Under the pieces are notes generated by a model. It worked only from the letters and a program-made list of their open reading frames with translations. It was not told the origin of the DNA and ran no database searches. Of a stretch of DNA of 44,033 bases, positions 15,677 to 26,022 are shown in pieces. The stretch is from a virus: positions 1 through 44,033 of IMG/VR virus record IMGVR_UViG_3300017697_000027. One strand, given 5' to 3'. The first letter of the stretch is position 1, and each line of letters opens with the position of its first letter. The translations under genes were made by a program, and so were the position numbers.

Positions 15677-17644
15677 ATGACTGCAGTCATCGCACAAACA
15701 TTCCATACAAGTTTAGCTGAATCTGTTTATGAAGAAATTCAAAACAGAACTAGCTTATACCATTATTTTGCTGGTAAAATACTTGAATGGTCTGATGAAA
15801 CATTACCACCGACGCCATTAACAAATGGATCGTATGAAAATGATGTAAGAAACAATATTGTTCTTACAAAACAAATTCAATTAAATGATGTTTCTCTTGC
15901 GGTAAGAAGAATCAATTGGGCTCTTAATACTGCATATGATATGTACGATGATGCTATTTCTGCAGATAATCCAGGAGTTACTGGAGCAGAAAGTTTAGGA
16001 GATGCAAATTTTTATGTTTTAAATTCAGAATATAGAATTTATAAATGCATCTTTAATAATAATGGCGAAGAATCGACAATAGAACCAACCGGGACTAGTA
16101 CTTCTTATATTGAAACCGAAGACGGTTATGTTTGGAAGTTTATGGGAACTCTTCCCCTTAGTCTCCAAAATAAGTTTTTGACTTCTGCATTCATGCCCGT
16201 AACGAAGTCTGTGAAAAACCAGTATTATTCTGGTGGTTCTATTATTGGCTATAATATTTTAGATGGTGGTTCAGATTATGTAGATGGTGAAGCTTATGCT
16301 GTTGTAAATGGTGACGGTACTGGTGGATATTCAAATCAATTTGAAAACACTAGATATAATGTAACTGTTGATATTGGTCAAAATAATTACGGTTATAGCA
16401 TAAATAAAATTTATTTTAATAATAATCTTGTTTCTTCAATTAATGTTTTTGAAGAAACAACTTATTTTTTTGATGTTTCAGATCCTTCTAATGCTGGTCA
16501 TTTATTAAAATTTTCTGATACTGAAGATGGAACACACAGTGGTGGAACTGAAATAACAACTGGAGTTGTAAGAATTGGAACACCAGGACAAAATAACTCT
16601 GAAGTAAGATTAACTATTCCAGAAAGTAATTCGTACTCAGAAATTTATTATTATAATGAAACTACTTCTGGATCTGGTGGAAGAATTCACATTGCAGAAA
16701 ATCTTCCACAATACCAACCACAAATAGATTTAATTATTGAAGCTGGTGTAATTACAGCATTGCGTATTTTGGATCCAGGATATGGATATACTGATGCGCA
16801 ATTAGTTGTTGAAACTGGACCTAGTGATACTGGATCTGGAGCAAATATTACTCTTAATTTATCAAGCGGTGATCTAAATACTCAACAAGCAAATGTTGAG
16901 TTATTAGCAACTCCCGGCGCATTAAGTTGGATTAATATTGATAACGCTGGATCTGGATACACAAATCCAGTAATTTCAATTACTGGTGATGGTACTGGAG
17001 CACAAGCAGCTGCGACTGTAAATGCTAATGGAGAAATACAATCTATTTTAATTACAAATTATGGTTCTGGATATTCTTACGCTAATGTAGAAATAACTGG
17101 TGGAGCTGGTACAAGCGCAGTTCTTAGAGCTATTATCTCGCCAAAAGGTGGACATGGATCAAATATGCCTAATGAGTTATGCGCCAATATTGTTTCATTC
17201 TATGGTGCTTTTGAACAAGAAGAAATTGATGGATTTGAAATTTCTAATGATTACCGTCAAATTGGAATCATTAAAGATATTGCAGAATATGGCGAACTAA
17301 TTAAGAGATATAATAATAATGTTGGAACATCATTATGGAAATTAGAAGGTATTATTGATCCAGCTAATTTTCCAATTGATTCAGAAATTTCTAATACATT
17401 TGCAACTAAAGTATTAAAAGTAGCTGCTGTCAAAACTGATGAAATGTTAGTTCAATCATTAAATGGAAGCGTTCCTACAGCTGCGGACACATACCAATTA
17501 AATGGAAATTCTTTCTCAGTAACATTAGTTATTAATCCAACAATCAACAAATTTTCAGGTGAAATGCTTTACATTGATAATAAGCTAGCATTTACTCCAT
17601 CGGATGAGCAATTCGTTGTAGTTAGATCTTTTATCAGATTTTAA
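15677..17644 (+). CDS. gp8: gp8-like baseplate wedge protein, enlarged
   Basis: This encodes 655 residues, about twice T4 gp8 (334). The N-terminus (YEEIQNRTSLYHYFAGKILEW, then PPTPLTNGSYENDVRNNIV) and WALNTAYDMYDD with ETEDGYVWKFMGTLPLSL are typical of gp8 of marine T4-like phages. Between residues about 215 and 485 lie inserted beta modules: one containing DPSNAGHLLKFSDTEDGTHSGG (cupredoxin-like in appearance) and a set of Gly-Tyr repeats (GGSDYVDG, DPGYGYTDAQL, NAGSGYTNPVIS, NYGSGYSYANV). The gp8 pattern resumes at NELCANIVSFYGAFEQEE. gp8 dimers link wedge arms and contact gp10. The insertions are probably surface-exposed. Confidence 0.88.
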   Translation: MTAVIAQTFHTSLAESVYEEIQNRTSLYHYFAGKILEWSDETLPPTPLTNGSYENDVRNNIVLTKQIQLNDVSLAVRRINWALNTAYDMYDDAISADNPGVTGAESLGDANFYVLNSEYRIYKCIFNNNGEESTIEPTGTSTSYIETEDGYVWKFMGTLPLSLQNKFLTSAFMPVTKSVKNQYYSGGSIIGYNILDGGSDYVDGEAYAVVNGDGTGGYSNQFENTRYNVTVDIGQNNYGYSINKIYFNNNLVSSINVFEETTYFFDVSDPSNAGHLLKFSDTEDGTHSGGTEITTGVVRIGTPGQNNSEVRLTIPESNSYSEIYYYNETTSGSGGRIHIAENLPQYQPQIDLIIEAGVITALRILDPGYGYTDAQLVVETGPSDTGSGANITLNLSSGDLNTQQANVELLATPGALSWINIDNAGSGYTNPVISITGDGTGAQAAATVNANGEIQSILITNYGSGYSYANVEITGGAGTSAVLRAIISPKGGHGSNMPNELCANIVSFYGAFEQEEIDGFEISNDYRQIGIIKDIAEYGELIKRYNNNVGTSLWKLEGIIDPANFPIDSEISNTFATKVLKVAAVKTDEMLVQSLNGSVPTAADTYQLNGNSFSVTLVINPTINKFSGEMLYIDNKLAFTPSDEQFVVVRSFIRF

Positions 17645-17646
17645 CT

Positions 17647-17654
17647 TATAAATA
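17647..17654 (+). promoter_or_regulatory. Late promoter box TATAAATA before the 2368-residue gene
   Basis: This perfect late box lies in the 45-base gap after gp8. The predicted start near 17660 gives a leader of about 30 bases. Confidence 0.72.
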
Positions 17655-17689
17655 ATATTAATAGAAATTTAGCTAGAGTGCGATAAAAA

Positions 17690-20600
17690 ATGACAATTAA
17701 CTTTAATTCAGATCCGTACTATGATGATTATAGTGAGCTAAAAGACTTTTACAGAATTCTGTTTAGACCAGGATTTGCTGTACAAGCAAGAGAGCTTACA
17801 CAAATTCAAACCATATTACAAAACCAAGTAAGTCGTATTGGTGACCATTTTTTCAAAAATGGTTCTCAAATTATTCCTGGATCGGTGAATGTTGATAATG
17901 AAGTCCATTTTGCTAAATTAAATACTACTCAAAATTCTATTGAAGTTAGTACTTATTTAACTCAATTTCAAAATAAAATTATTATTGGTGCAACATCAGG
18001 AGTTACAGCTGTTGTATTAGATTCCTCAGAATGTGGATGTGTCATTGACGATGCTATTCCAACTCTATATTTTAAATATGAATCAACAGCAGCTGATGGT
18101 GAAACAAAAAGATTTACTCCTGGAGAAGAATTAATTGCTTATGCTGTAGATAATACTGCTGCTAATAATTATAGACTTACTACTGATCAAGCTTCTGATT
18201 TAACTGTAACTATTTCTGCTCCAGTTGGAAATACAACTTATACTAATGACGCAGAAACTGATGTTATTGGTAAAGGTTTTGTCGTAGAAGTAAAAGAAGG
18301 CATTTATTATATCGATGGCCTTTTTGTTCGTAATGATGAGCTCCACCTTTATATTGGACGTTTTTCTAATAATCCCACAGCTCGTGTTGGATTTAAAGTA
18401 GTAGAAGAAGCAATTGTTCCAGAAGTAGATACAACTTTATTAGATCCTGCTCAAGGCTCATATAACTATACTGCTCCTGGTGCTCATAGATATAAAGTAT
18501 CTTTAGAGCTCGCAGAGCTAACCGAAGAATCTAGCGGCTCAGATAACATTAAATTTATTGAACTTATTCGTATTAAAAACGGCGAAGTTCAACATAAAAT
18601 TTCAAAAACACAATATGCAGAATTAGAAAAAACATTAGCGCGCCGCACACATGATTTAGCGGGTTCTTATGAAGTAAATAAATTTAAATTGTCAAAAAGA
18701 GAGCATTTAGATGATGGTTCTAATTTTGGCGTATATTCAGCTCCAGATGGAGATGTAGATAAACTTGCTGTAAGTGTAGATCCTGGTAAAGCGTATATAG
18801 AAGGTTACGAAGTTGAAGCAACTGCTGCAACGTTTTTAGATGTAAATAAATCACGTGGGGTAACTCACATTGATAGATTAGCAGATCAACCAATTGGAAC
18901 TTCAATTGGTAATTATATTATTATTGATAATGTAAAGGGTGGATATGCCGACATTGAAAACTTTGAAACTGTAGATCTTGTTTCTAATTATACATCTCTA
19001 GGTTCTAACAATCTTTCAGCAACTGATACTCAAAAAGTTGGAACAGCTAGAGTAAAATCTTTTGAATGGCATTCTGGAGATTATGGATCTGAACCACAGT
19101 ATAAGGTAGGCTTATTTGATATTCAATTAAGAGCCGGAAGATCGTTTACAGATGAAGTTAAAGGTATTCGCCGCCAAACAGCTGGATTAGGTGGAACAAC
19201 TACTTTTGGTGGTAATATTGTTCCAGATCAAGATACAGGGTATATTACCGGCACTGCAACTAATGATCCTACATTTACTGGAAGTGGTACTACATCTATT
19301 TCTGGTACTGGTACACTTTTCTTAGGTGAAGTAGATATTGGCGATGTATTAGTTATTGATGGAGAAGTAGTAGGAACAGTATCAAATATTAATGCTAATA
19401 ATGATATTCTTGTAAACAATCCATCTTCTAATGCGTTAGAAGGAAGAATTCAAGTATTAAAAGCAGTACTTAACGATTCTGAATATCCAAATTTATTATT
19501 CCCTGTTGGCTACCAGTTTGTTCAAACATTAAATGAAGAAGATGGTACAAGACAAGCTACTCTTAGCGTAAGAAGATCTATTACAGAAACTACAGACGGT
19601 GGTGGAACTTGGTCTCATACTCTTACTAATCCAAGTGAAACATATCTTTCAGATCAAAATTTGCAAAATTATTCTTTATTTAATGAAACTTCTGGTGCCG
19701 TTATTGATATTGACTCAGGAGATATTTCTTTTGATTCTGACGCAAATCGTAAAACTGTCTATATTTCTGGACTTTCAAACTCAACGGCGTATACATTAAT
19801 TACAACTGTTAGGCAAACTGATACGCAAGGAGCCGAAAGAACTAAAACATTAACAGCTGGGTACGATCAAGAAATTACTGGAAAGAAAACAGTAACAGCA
19901 GAAAGAATTACTTTAGATAAAGCTGATGTTTTAAGAATTACAGATATTAGAGTAACTCCTGGAGATTATGACACTTATAACTCTTTAAATTCTATTTCTA
20001 TTTTAGATAATTATACATTAGATAATGGCCAAAAACCAACACACTATGAAGCAGCATCTCTTGTACTAAAATCTGGAAGAAAAGTTCCCTCTGGAGCTTT
20101 ACAAATAACAATGGATTATTTCGCTCATGGAGCAACGGGCAACTATTTCTCAGTTGATTCATATACACGTCCAGATAACCCGGCGGTTGGTATCGACTAT
20201 GAAGACATTCCATCTGCCGTTTTAGAAAACGGTGAAACTATTCGTTTGTCTGATGTATTAGATTTTAGACCAATTTTAGGTGGTACTAATACTGTATTAA
20301 ATGAGCTTCCAGCTATTGGAACTGATTTAGAAACATCAATAGCTTATTACTTAGCACGAGTAGATAAGATTGTTTTAAGTTCTACTGGCGAATTTAAAGT
20401 TATTGAAGGTGTTCCAGCATTAAATCCAAAAGAGCCAAATGATCCAAAAAGCGGCATGGTGTTAGCAACAATTTATGTTCCTCCATATACATTAGATGTT
20501 GCAGATACAAAACTTCTACAACGGGATAATCGCCGTTATACTATGAAAGAGCTTGGTAAATTAGAACGCCGTTTGTCTTCTATGGAAGAATACGTTGCAT

Positions 20601-23600
20601 TAGATAAATTAGAAAAATTAACCGCAGATCTGCAAATTATCGATCCAGAAACTGGAATTGATAAATTTAAAAATGGTTTTATTACTGATCAATTCGGCGG
20701 CCATTCTCTTGGTGACGTAAAAAATTCTGATTATAGAGTTTCTGTTGATAAACAAAATAAATTATTACGCCCAATGCACTTTACAACATCATTAGATATT
20801 TTAGAGGATGTTTCTTCTCAAGCCGAAAGAGAAGCAGCTAGCTGGCAAAAAACCGGTGATGTAATTTCTTTACCATTTACCGAAACATCGATGATTTATA
20901 ATCCGTATGCTTCACGCACTATTGATGTTAACCCATATAAGATTGGTGCTTTTAAGGGTGAAATTGCACTAAACCCAGAAGGTGATAACTGGAAAGATAC
21001 TGATCGTCGTCCAGATTTGGTTGTTACTGATGATAATGGTTATGACGCAATTAAATTTCTTGCTGATGAACTAGGAGTTACTGGTGCCCAATGGAATGAA
21101 TGGGAAAATAACTGGACAGGTTCCTCTTCTACAACTGCAACATGGCAAACTGGTGATCCGAACCGTAGAAGACAAACTGTAACTGGCTATGAACAAACTA
21201 TTACGACTGCAACTGGTACAGCGTCAAGAACAGGAATTGATACACAATTATCTGGTTCTGTAAATGCTCAAGACTATGGCGACCGAGTTGTTGATCTTTC
21301 GTACATTCCATATATGAGATCGCGGCCTGTTGTATTCACTGCTAAAAACTTAAAAGCAGATACCAAGTTTTTCCCATTCTTTGATAATAAAGATGTAAAT
21401 TCTTATATTATTCCAGCTCAAGTATTTAACGTAAGAGTTTCTACTGGAGCCACATATATTGATTTTAATCCTGTTAATTTGCAAAATGGTATCGTTAGTG
21501 ATTCTTATGAAAGAACTGAAAATGGAAAAGTTGAACCAGCATATGCTATTGGCGACATAGTAAAAAATACTAATCATACTGCTACAAATATAAGTAATAT
21601 AGTATCTGGTTTAGCTTCTACTGATATTGATGTTACAGTAGAAGTTGATTCAAACATATTACCAGGTCATCATATAATTCTGTATAATTTAGCTCCCACA
21701 AGAGAAATTAATTCTTCACTAGTAGAAAATTTAAATATTCCAGAATCGACAATTTCTGATTACACAAAACCTACGTCAAAAGAATTAAATCTTATGAGAT
21801 TTAAAGTTAAATCTATTAGTAATAATGTCGTAACATTAACTACAATAGATGGTTCTGATGTACCTTCATTTGAAGGATACGACTCTACAGCTTGGACAGC
21901 GCCAGATGCTGGTAAGTTACTAAGACTACAGGCCTCAGCAGTTGTTGCTTTTGAAGGAGTTCTTGATGATGAAACAGATTTAACCGGATCTTCAAGAGAT
22001 ATTCATCTCGTAAATATTAAAAATGGATTTGCTATTGGCGAAACACTTACTGGTTCAATTGTAACTGCAGGTGGCCAAGTAAATTCTGTTGATATTGTTT
22101 CTATAAATGGAAATACTGATGCTAGCTCTCCAGCAACAATATACACTACAGCTGATGATCTAAGAACAGATAACTGGGGTTCAGTTGTTGGAACATTCCA
22201 TATTCCTAATAATGAAACTCAAGCATTTAGAACTGGTGAAAGAACATTTAAGCTAATTGATAACCGTACTAATAACGATGCTGATTTTGATTCTAAAGGT
22301 TCTGCGGTATATTATTCTACTGGAATTTCTCTACAAAAAGAGCGTACTATTGTAAACTCAAGAGATGTTAGGTTTGTTCAAGATAGACTTTATGAAGACA
22401 TGCCAATTCGTAGAACTTCTGTTTCTCAAAGAGTTCTTTATAGCTATTATACAGGACACGATCCTGTTGCCCAAACGTTTACGGTATCTTCAACTGGTGG
22501 AGCAATGGTTACTTCTGTTGATGTCTTCTTCTCTGAAGCGGGTAATCGTCCAATTACTGTAGAAATTAGATCTACAAATAACGGAATTCCATCAACAAAA
22601 ATTATTCCATTCTCTATTGTAACAAAAACACCACAACAGATTTCAACATCTGATGATGGATCTGTAGCTACAACATTTAATTTTGATGCTCCAATTTATC
22701 TACAAGACGGCGAAACATATGCTCTTGTAGTAAAAACAGATGAGCCTGGATGCAGATTCTTTGTTTCTGAAGTTGGACAAACAGACTTAGTTACTGGTAA
22801 TGTAATTACATCCCAGCCATTAACTGGTTCTTTATATCTATCTCAAAATAGCTTAGAATTTGAAATCAATCCTTTATTTGATCTGAAATTTAATCTTCGT
22901 AAAGCAGTATTCTCACCGACTGTTGCAACAGTCGATTTGAAAACAGCAATTCCAGAAGCTATGATACTTTCTTCAAATCCATTTACAATGGCTACTGGAA
23001 CTAATAAAGTTAGAGTTTTAGCTAGAAATCATGGTTTCAAAGCTAATGAAAACGTTGTGATTTCTGGTGTTGCTGATGGAGTATATGGTTCTGATGGAAC
23101 AAATGGTTTCCCTGCAAATATTATTAATGGAACACATACAGTCGTTTCAACAGGATTAGATAAAGATTCGTTTATTATTGAATTAGATACTACTGATGGA
23201 AATAGTGATTCATTAATTGTTGGTGCTCTTTCTGATATAATTAAAGGCGAATATGGCGGTAATAATATTCAAATCACACGACAATTAGATATGGATATTT
23301 TCTATCTAAAATCTGGAGAAGTTTCTGTAAGAGATACCGATATTTCATATAAAATTAACGCTCCATCATATAGCGTGAATACATTCAAATCTTTAGTTGC
23401 AGATGCTAATTATGAATTCCCAGCTAGAGAATCAATTAAAACATATGAAAACCAAATAATAGTCTCAGCTTCTCCATTAGTAAAACGTAGCTCGGTTAGA
23501 CTACAGGCAATTTTGAGTACAACAAATCAAAATGTTTCTCCATTGCTTGACTTACAAAAAATGTCTGGCTATGTAATTTCTAATGTAATCAATTCTGCTT

Positions 23601-24796
23601 CTCAATCTGATATTAATGTTATTGAATTAGATTCTACAACACTATTAGAATCTTCAATTGTTAGTCAAGGAGACACTAGAGAATCTGGCACAGGTACAAT
23701 TACAACAACGACAAGTTCAACTGCTGTTACTGCTTCTGGTGGAGCTTTTGTATCTCAAGTTCAAGAAGGTGATTATTTGTATGATTCTGGCATGAATTTG
23801 ATTGGAGAAGTTTCTGCAATTACAGATAATAATAATATTGTATTAGTTACCAATGCTGCTGTAGCAGTCACAGCTGATAGCTTTACAATTCAAAACAATA
23901 ATCATATTATCTTCTATAATGCTGGTGGAAAAGGAATTATTAGATCTAGCTTAGATACAGCTGATAATTTATTAGCTAATGCTACTATTGGTTCTTGGCT
24001 GTATATTTCAAATCTATCTTCGCATTTAAATGGCTATCATGAGATTGAAGATATTGTAATTGAAACTGCAGATTCTGGATTTGCAGGTAATACTGATAAT
24101 GACAGAATTACATTAACTCTCGCCGGTGAATTCTCAATTGATCCTACGCTAAAATTAGATTTAGTACAAGATCATGTAGATTTTGTTGGAACTGGTACAA
24201 TCACAGTTGGAACAGGAGCAAGTACTGTAGCTGGTTCAGGTACAAAATTTAATTCAGAACTTATTATAGGTCAAAAATTATTTGCATCAGATGGAACCGA
24301 ATTAGGTACAGTTGCAACTATTGTTTCTGATATTTCAGCAACTTTAGAAGCTAATGGAGCAGCTGCGGTTACAGGCGATACTTATAAAGTAAGATTTGAA
24401 ACAATAGCATATGATATTAGTAAACTAGATAAATTTGTTGCTGATTATGCTCCAATAAATTCTTATAACTACGCTAATTATATTACAAGACCTTTATTGT
24501 TGAATGAGCCAGCAGATTCTGTTAAAGTAAAATTTGATGCAGAAGTTCCAATAAATGCCGATGTTGACATTTATTATAGAACTGGAACAGGTACTGAAAC
24601 ATTAGCAAATAAAAAGTTTATTAATACTGGTTTTGTAAATATTACAACAAATCCAGATGGAGAATTTACAGAAAGAGAATTTGATTTAGTAGATATTGAT
24701 CCATACACTAAAATCTCTATTAAAATTGTAATGAAGTCTACAAATACTGTAAACGTTCCAAAAATTAAAAACCTTAGATTGATTGCATATTCATAA
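17690..24796 (+). CDS. Giant DUF4815-type baseplate/fibre structural protein
   Basis: At 2368 residues this is the largest gene here. The N-terminus (NFNSDPYYDDYSELKDFYRILFRPGFAVQARELTQIQ, positions 4-41, shown in part) is the start I know from DUF4815 tail proteins of marine phages, with FFKNGSQIIPGS and a long YKVSLELAELTEE region. A conserved block around residues 860-1010 (RLSDVLDFRPIL, YVPPYTLDVADTKLLQRDNRRYTMKELGKLERRL) joins beta-rich segments. Three diverged copies of a module of about 65 residues (GTGT...GDxLxxxG...IG.V..I) occur near residues 525, 2000 and 2165. It follows gp8, where gp9/gp10-type fibre-attachment proteins sit in T4, so it probably connects fibres to the baseplate periphery. 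No enzymatic motif was seen. Confidence 0.75.
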   Translation: MTINFNSDPYYDDYSELKDFYRILFRPGFAVQARELTQIQTILQNQVSRIGDHFFKNGSQIIPGSVNVDNEVHFAKLNTTQNSIEVSTYLTQFQNKIIIGATSGVTAVVLDSSECGCVIDDAIPTLYFKYESTAADGETKRFTPGEELIAYAVDNTAANNYRLTTDQASDLTVTISAPVGNTTYTNDAETDVIGKGFVVEVKEGIYYIDGLFVRNDELHLYIGRFSNNPTARVGFKVVEEAIVPEVDTTLLDPAQGSYNYTAPGAHRYKVSLELAELTEESSGSDNIKFIELIRIKNGEVQHKISKTQYAELEKTLARRTHDLAGSYEVNKFKLSKREHLDDGSNFGVYSAPDGDVDKLAVSVDPGKAYIEGYEVEATAATFLDVNKSRGVTHIDRLADQPIGTSIGNYIIIDNVKGGYADIENFETVDLVSNYTSLGSNNLSATDTQKVGTARVKSFEWHSGDYGSEPQYKVGLFDIQLRAGRSFTDEVKGIRRQTAGLGGTTTFGGNIVPDQDTGYITGTATNDPTFTGSGTTSISGTGTLFLGEVDIGDVLVIDGEVVGTVSNINANNDILVNNPSSNALEGRIQVLKAVLNDSEYPNLLFPVGYQFVQTLNEEDGTRQATLSVRRSITETTDGGGTWSHTLTNPSETYLSDQNLQNYSLFNETSGAVIDIDSGDISFDSDANRKTVYISGLSNSTAYTLITTVRQTDTQGAERTKTLTAGYDQEITGKKTVTAERITLDKADVLRITDIRVTPGDYDTYNSLNSISILDNYTLDNGQKPTHYEAASLVLKSGRKVPSGALQITMDYFAHGATGNYFSVDSYTRPDNPAVGIDYEDIPSAVLENGETIRLSDVLDFRPILGGTNTVLNELPAIGTDLETSIAYYLARVDKIVLSSTGEFKVIEGVPALNPKEPNDPKSGMVLATIYVPPYTLDVADTKLLQRDNRRYTMKELGKLERRLSSMEEYVALDKLEKLTADLQIIDPETGIDKFKNGFITDQFGGHSLGDVKNSDYRVSVDKQNKLLRPMHFTTSLDILEDVSSQAEREAASWQKTGDVISLPFTETSMIYNPYASRTIDVNPYKIGAFKGEIALNPEGDNWKDTDRRPDLVVTDDNGYDAIKFLADELGVTGAQWNEWENNWTGSSSTTATWQTGDPNRRRQTVTGYEQTITTATGTASRTGIDTQLSGSVNAQDYGDRVVDLSYIPYMRSRPVVFTAKNLKADTKFFPFFDNKDVNSYIIPAQVFNVRVSTGATYIDFNPVNLQNGIVSDSYERTENGKVEPAYAIGDIVKNTNHTATNISNIVSGLASTDIDVTVEVDSNILPGHHIILYNLAPTREINSSLVENLNIPESTISDYTKPTSKELNLMRFKVKSISNNVVTLTTIDGSDVPSFEGYDSTAWTAPDAGKLLRLQASAVVAFEGVLDDETDLTGSSRDIHLVNIKNGFAIGETLTGSIVTAGGQVNSVDIVSINGNTDASSPATIYTTADDLRTDNWGSVVGTFHIPNNETQAFRTGERTFKLIDNRTNNDADFDSKGSAVYYSTGISLQKERTIVNSRDVRFVQDRLYEDMPIRRTSVSQRVLYSYYTGHDPVAQTFTVSSTGGAMVTSVDVFFSEAGNRPITVEIRSTNNGIPSTKIIPFSIVTKTPQQISTSDDGSVATTFNFDAPIYLQDGETYALVVKTDEPGCRFFVSEVGQTDLVTGNVITSQPLTGSLYLSQNSLEFEINPLFDLKFNLRKAVFSPTVATVDLKTAIPEAMILSSNPFTMATGTNKVRVLARNHGFKANENVVISGVADGVYGSDGTNGFPANIINGTHTVVSTGLDKDSFIIELDTTDGNSDSLIVGALSDIIKGEYGGNNIQITRQLDMDIFYLKSGEVSVRDTDISYKINAPSYSVNTFKSLVADANYEFPARESIKTYENQIIVSASPLVKRSSVRLQAILSTTNQNVSPLLDLQKMSGYVISNVINSASQSDINVIELDSTTLLESSIVSQGDTRESGTGTITTTTSSTAVTASGGAFVSQVQEGDYLYDSGMNLIGEVSAITDNNNIVLVTNAAVAVTADSFTIQNNNHIIFYNAGGKGIIRSSLDTADNLLANATIGSWLYISNLSSHLNGYHEIEDIVIETADSGFAGNTDNDRITLTLAGEFSIDPTLKLDLVQDHVDFVGTGTITVGTGASTVAGSGTKFNSELIIGQKLFASDGTELGTVATIVSDISATLEANGAAAVTGDTYKVRFETIAYDISKLDKFVADYAPINSYNYANYITRPLLLNEPADSVKVKFDAEVPINADVDIYYRTGTGTETLANKKFINTGFVNITTNPDGEFTEREFDLVDIDPYTKISIKIVMKSTNTVNVPKIKNLRLIAYS

Positions 24797-25038
24797 TGCA
24801 AAGAGTTAAAGGATATACGCATTTAGTAAAAGACCCCTCTTCTGGAGGGGTCGTAAATAACGATCCAATTGCTTATGCAAATTATATAAAAAGAAAAGAG
24901 TTGGCTAAGAAAAAGCTTGAAGAAGAAAAAGAACTTGAAAGCAAAGTTATTAGCCTTAAATCTGATATAAATAATATCAAATCGGATGTTTCTGATATAA
25001 AAGAATTACTTAATAATCTGATTTCTAAAATAACTTAG
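24796..25038 (+). CDS. Small coiled-coil protein
   Basis: This 80-residue protein has an N-terminal QRVKGYTHLVKDPSSGGVVNN-type segment (residues 2-22) with NDPIAYANYI, followed by a Lys/Glu helix and a heptad-like LKSDINNIKSDVSDIKELL coiled coil. I know similar small proteins of the same design (RV.GY..L..D..SGA.VN..) from marine T4-like phages, where they sit among structural genes; function unknown. It starts on a TAATG overlap with the giant gene, so it is probably translationally coupled. A perfect 8-bp hairpin lies within codons 13-19. Confidence 0.7.
   Translation: MQRVKGYTHLVKDPSSGGVVNNDPIAYANYIKRKELAKKKLEEEKELESKVISLKSDINNIKSDVSDIKELLNNLISKIT
24832..24852 (+). other. Perfect 8-bp hairpin inside the coiled-coil gene
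   Basis: GACCCCTC and GAGGGGTC are separated by a five-base loop, 36 bases after the start codon. It is G+C-rich in an AT-rich region. It lacks a following T-tract, so it is not a classical terminator; it may stabilise or pause the mRNA downstream of the giant gene. Confidence 0.5.
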
Positions 25039-25049
25039 GAAGTATTTAC

Positions 25050-25991
25050 ATGGCTGCGACATTAACATTGAGATCTGTAAAAGGATCCCCGCTTACAAAC
25101 AACGAAGTTGATGGGAACTTTACAGCGCTAAACTCTGAAATTTCAACTCTTGAAACAGATTTAGGAACTGCTGAAACAGATATCTCTACACTTCAAACCG
25201 ACTTAGGTATATTAGAAAATGCAGTTGGAGCAACTGCATTAGAAGAAACAATTCAAGATATTATTGGAACTATGGTTTCTAGTAATACTGAATCTGGTAT
25301 TTCTGTTACTTACCAGGATGGAGACGGAACATTAGATTTTGATGTTGCTGATTTTACAATTACATTAGCGGGTGATCTTTCAGGTACTGGTACTGTTACA
25401 AATTTAGGAGATGTCTCTATTACCGCAGCCGTAGCGGACAACTCTCATAATCATACAACTGGAAATATTACTGGTCTTTCTGAATATATTGCAGATACTG
25501 TTGGTGCAATGGTAACAAGTAATACTGAATCAGGTATTACAGTAGCGTATCAAGATGGTCATAATACTCTTGATTTTGATGTTGCTGACTTTACAATTAC
25601 AATGACTGGTGACGCAACAGGATCTGGTACAGTTACAAATCTCGGTAATGTATCAATTGCTATGGATGTATCTTCAATCACTGGAGATTTAGGAGTAACT
25701 GGAGTTGTTACTGCAACAGATTTTAACTCAACTTCAGATGTTACGTTAAAAGAGAATATTAATCTAATTGATAATCCTTTAGAAAAGATTTCTATGCTTA
25801 ATGGTTATACATTTAACTGGATGAATAATAAAAAAGAAGCAGTTGGTATTTTAGCCCAAGAAGTAGAAAAAGTATTTCCTCAAATTGTTTCAACTGGGGA
25901 AGATGGTTTGAAAAGAGTCTCTTATGACTCACTTATACCATTACTAATTGAATCTATTAAAGATCTCAAAAATAAGCTTGATAATCGTTAA
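25050..25991 (+). CDS. Tail fibre protein with C-terminal S74 intramolecular chaperone
   Basis: This encodes 313 residues. The N-terminus LRSVKGSPLTNNEVDGNF is a common marine fibre start, followed by a short leucine heptad (LETDLGTAETDISTLQTDLG), two copies of a SNTESGI.V.YQDG..TLDFDV.DFT repeat and a DNSHNHTTGNITGL segment. Residues about 225-313 are a Peptidase_S74 chaperone (TSDVTLKENI, AVGILAQEVEKVFPQIV, DSLIPLLIESIKDL). S74 domains drive trimerisation and then cleave themselves off at the Ser-Asp. Both residues of the cleavage pair are present. It starts 11 bases after the coiled-coil gene. Confidence 0.85.
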   Translation: MAATLTLRSVKGSPLTNNEVDGNFTALNSEISTLETDLGTAETDISTLQTDLGILENAVGATALEETIQDIIGTMVSSNTESGISVTYQDGDGTLDFDVADFTITLAGDLSGTGTVTNLGDVSITAAVADNSHNHTTGNITGLSEYIADTVGAMVTSNTESGITVAYQDGHNTLDFDVADFTITMTGDATGSGTVTNLGNVSIAMDVSSITGDLGVTGVVTATDFNSTSDVTLKENINLIDNPLEKISMLNGYTFNWMNNKKEAVGILAQEVEKVFPQIVSTGEDGLKRVSYDSLIPLLIESIKDLKNKLDNR

Positions 25992-25993
25992 AT

Positions 25994-26001
25994 TATAAAT
26001 A
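25994..26001 (+). promoter_or_regulatory. Late promoter box TATAAATA before the adaptor/Cys-rich fibre pair
   Basis: This perfect late box lies 2 bases after the S74 fibre gene. The predicted start near 26007 gives a 16-base leader containing AAAGGAGAG. Confidence 0.72.
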
Positions 26002-26022
26002 AGTTTATTAAAGGAGAGTAAT

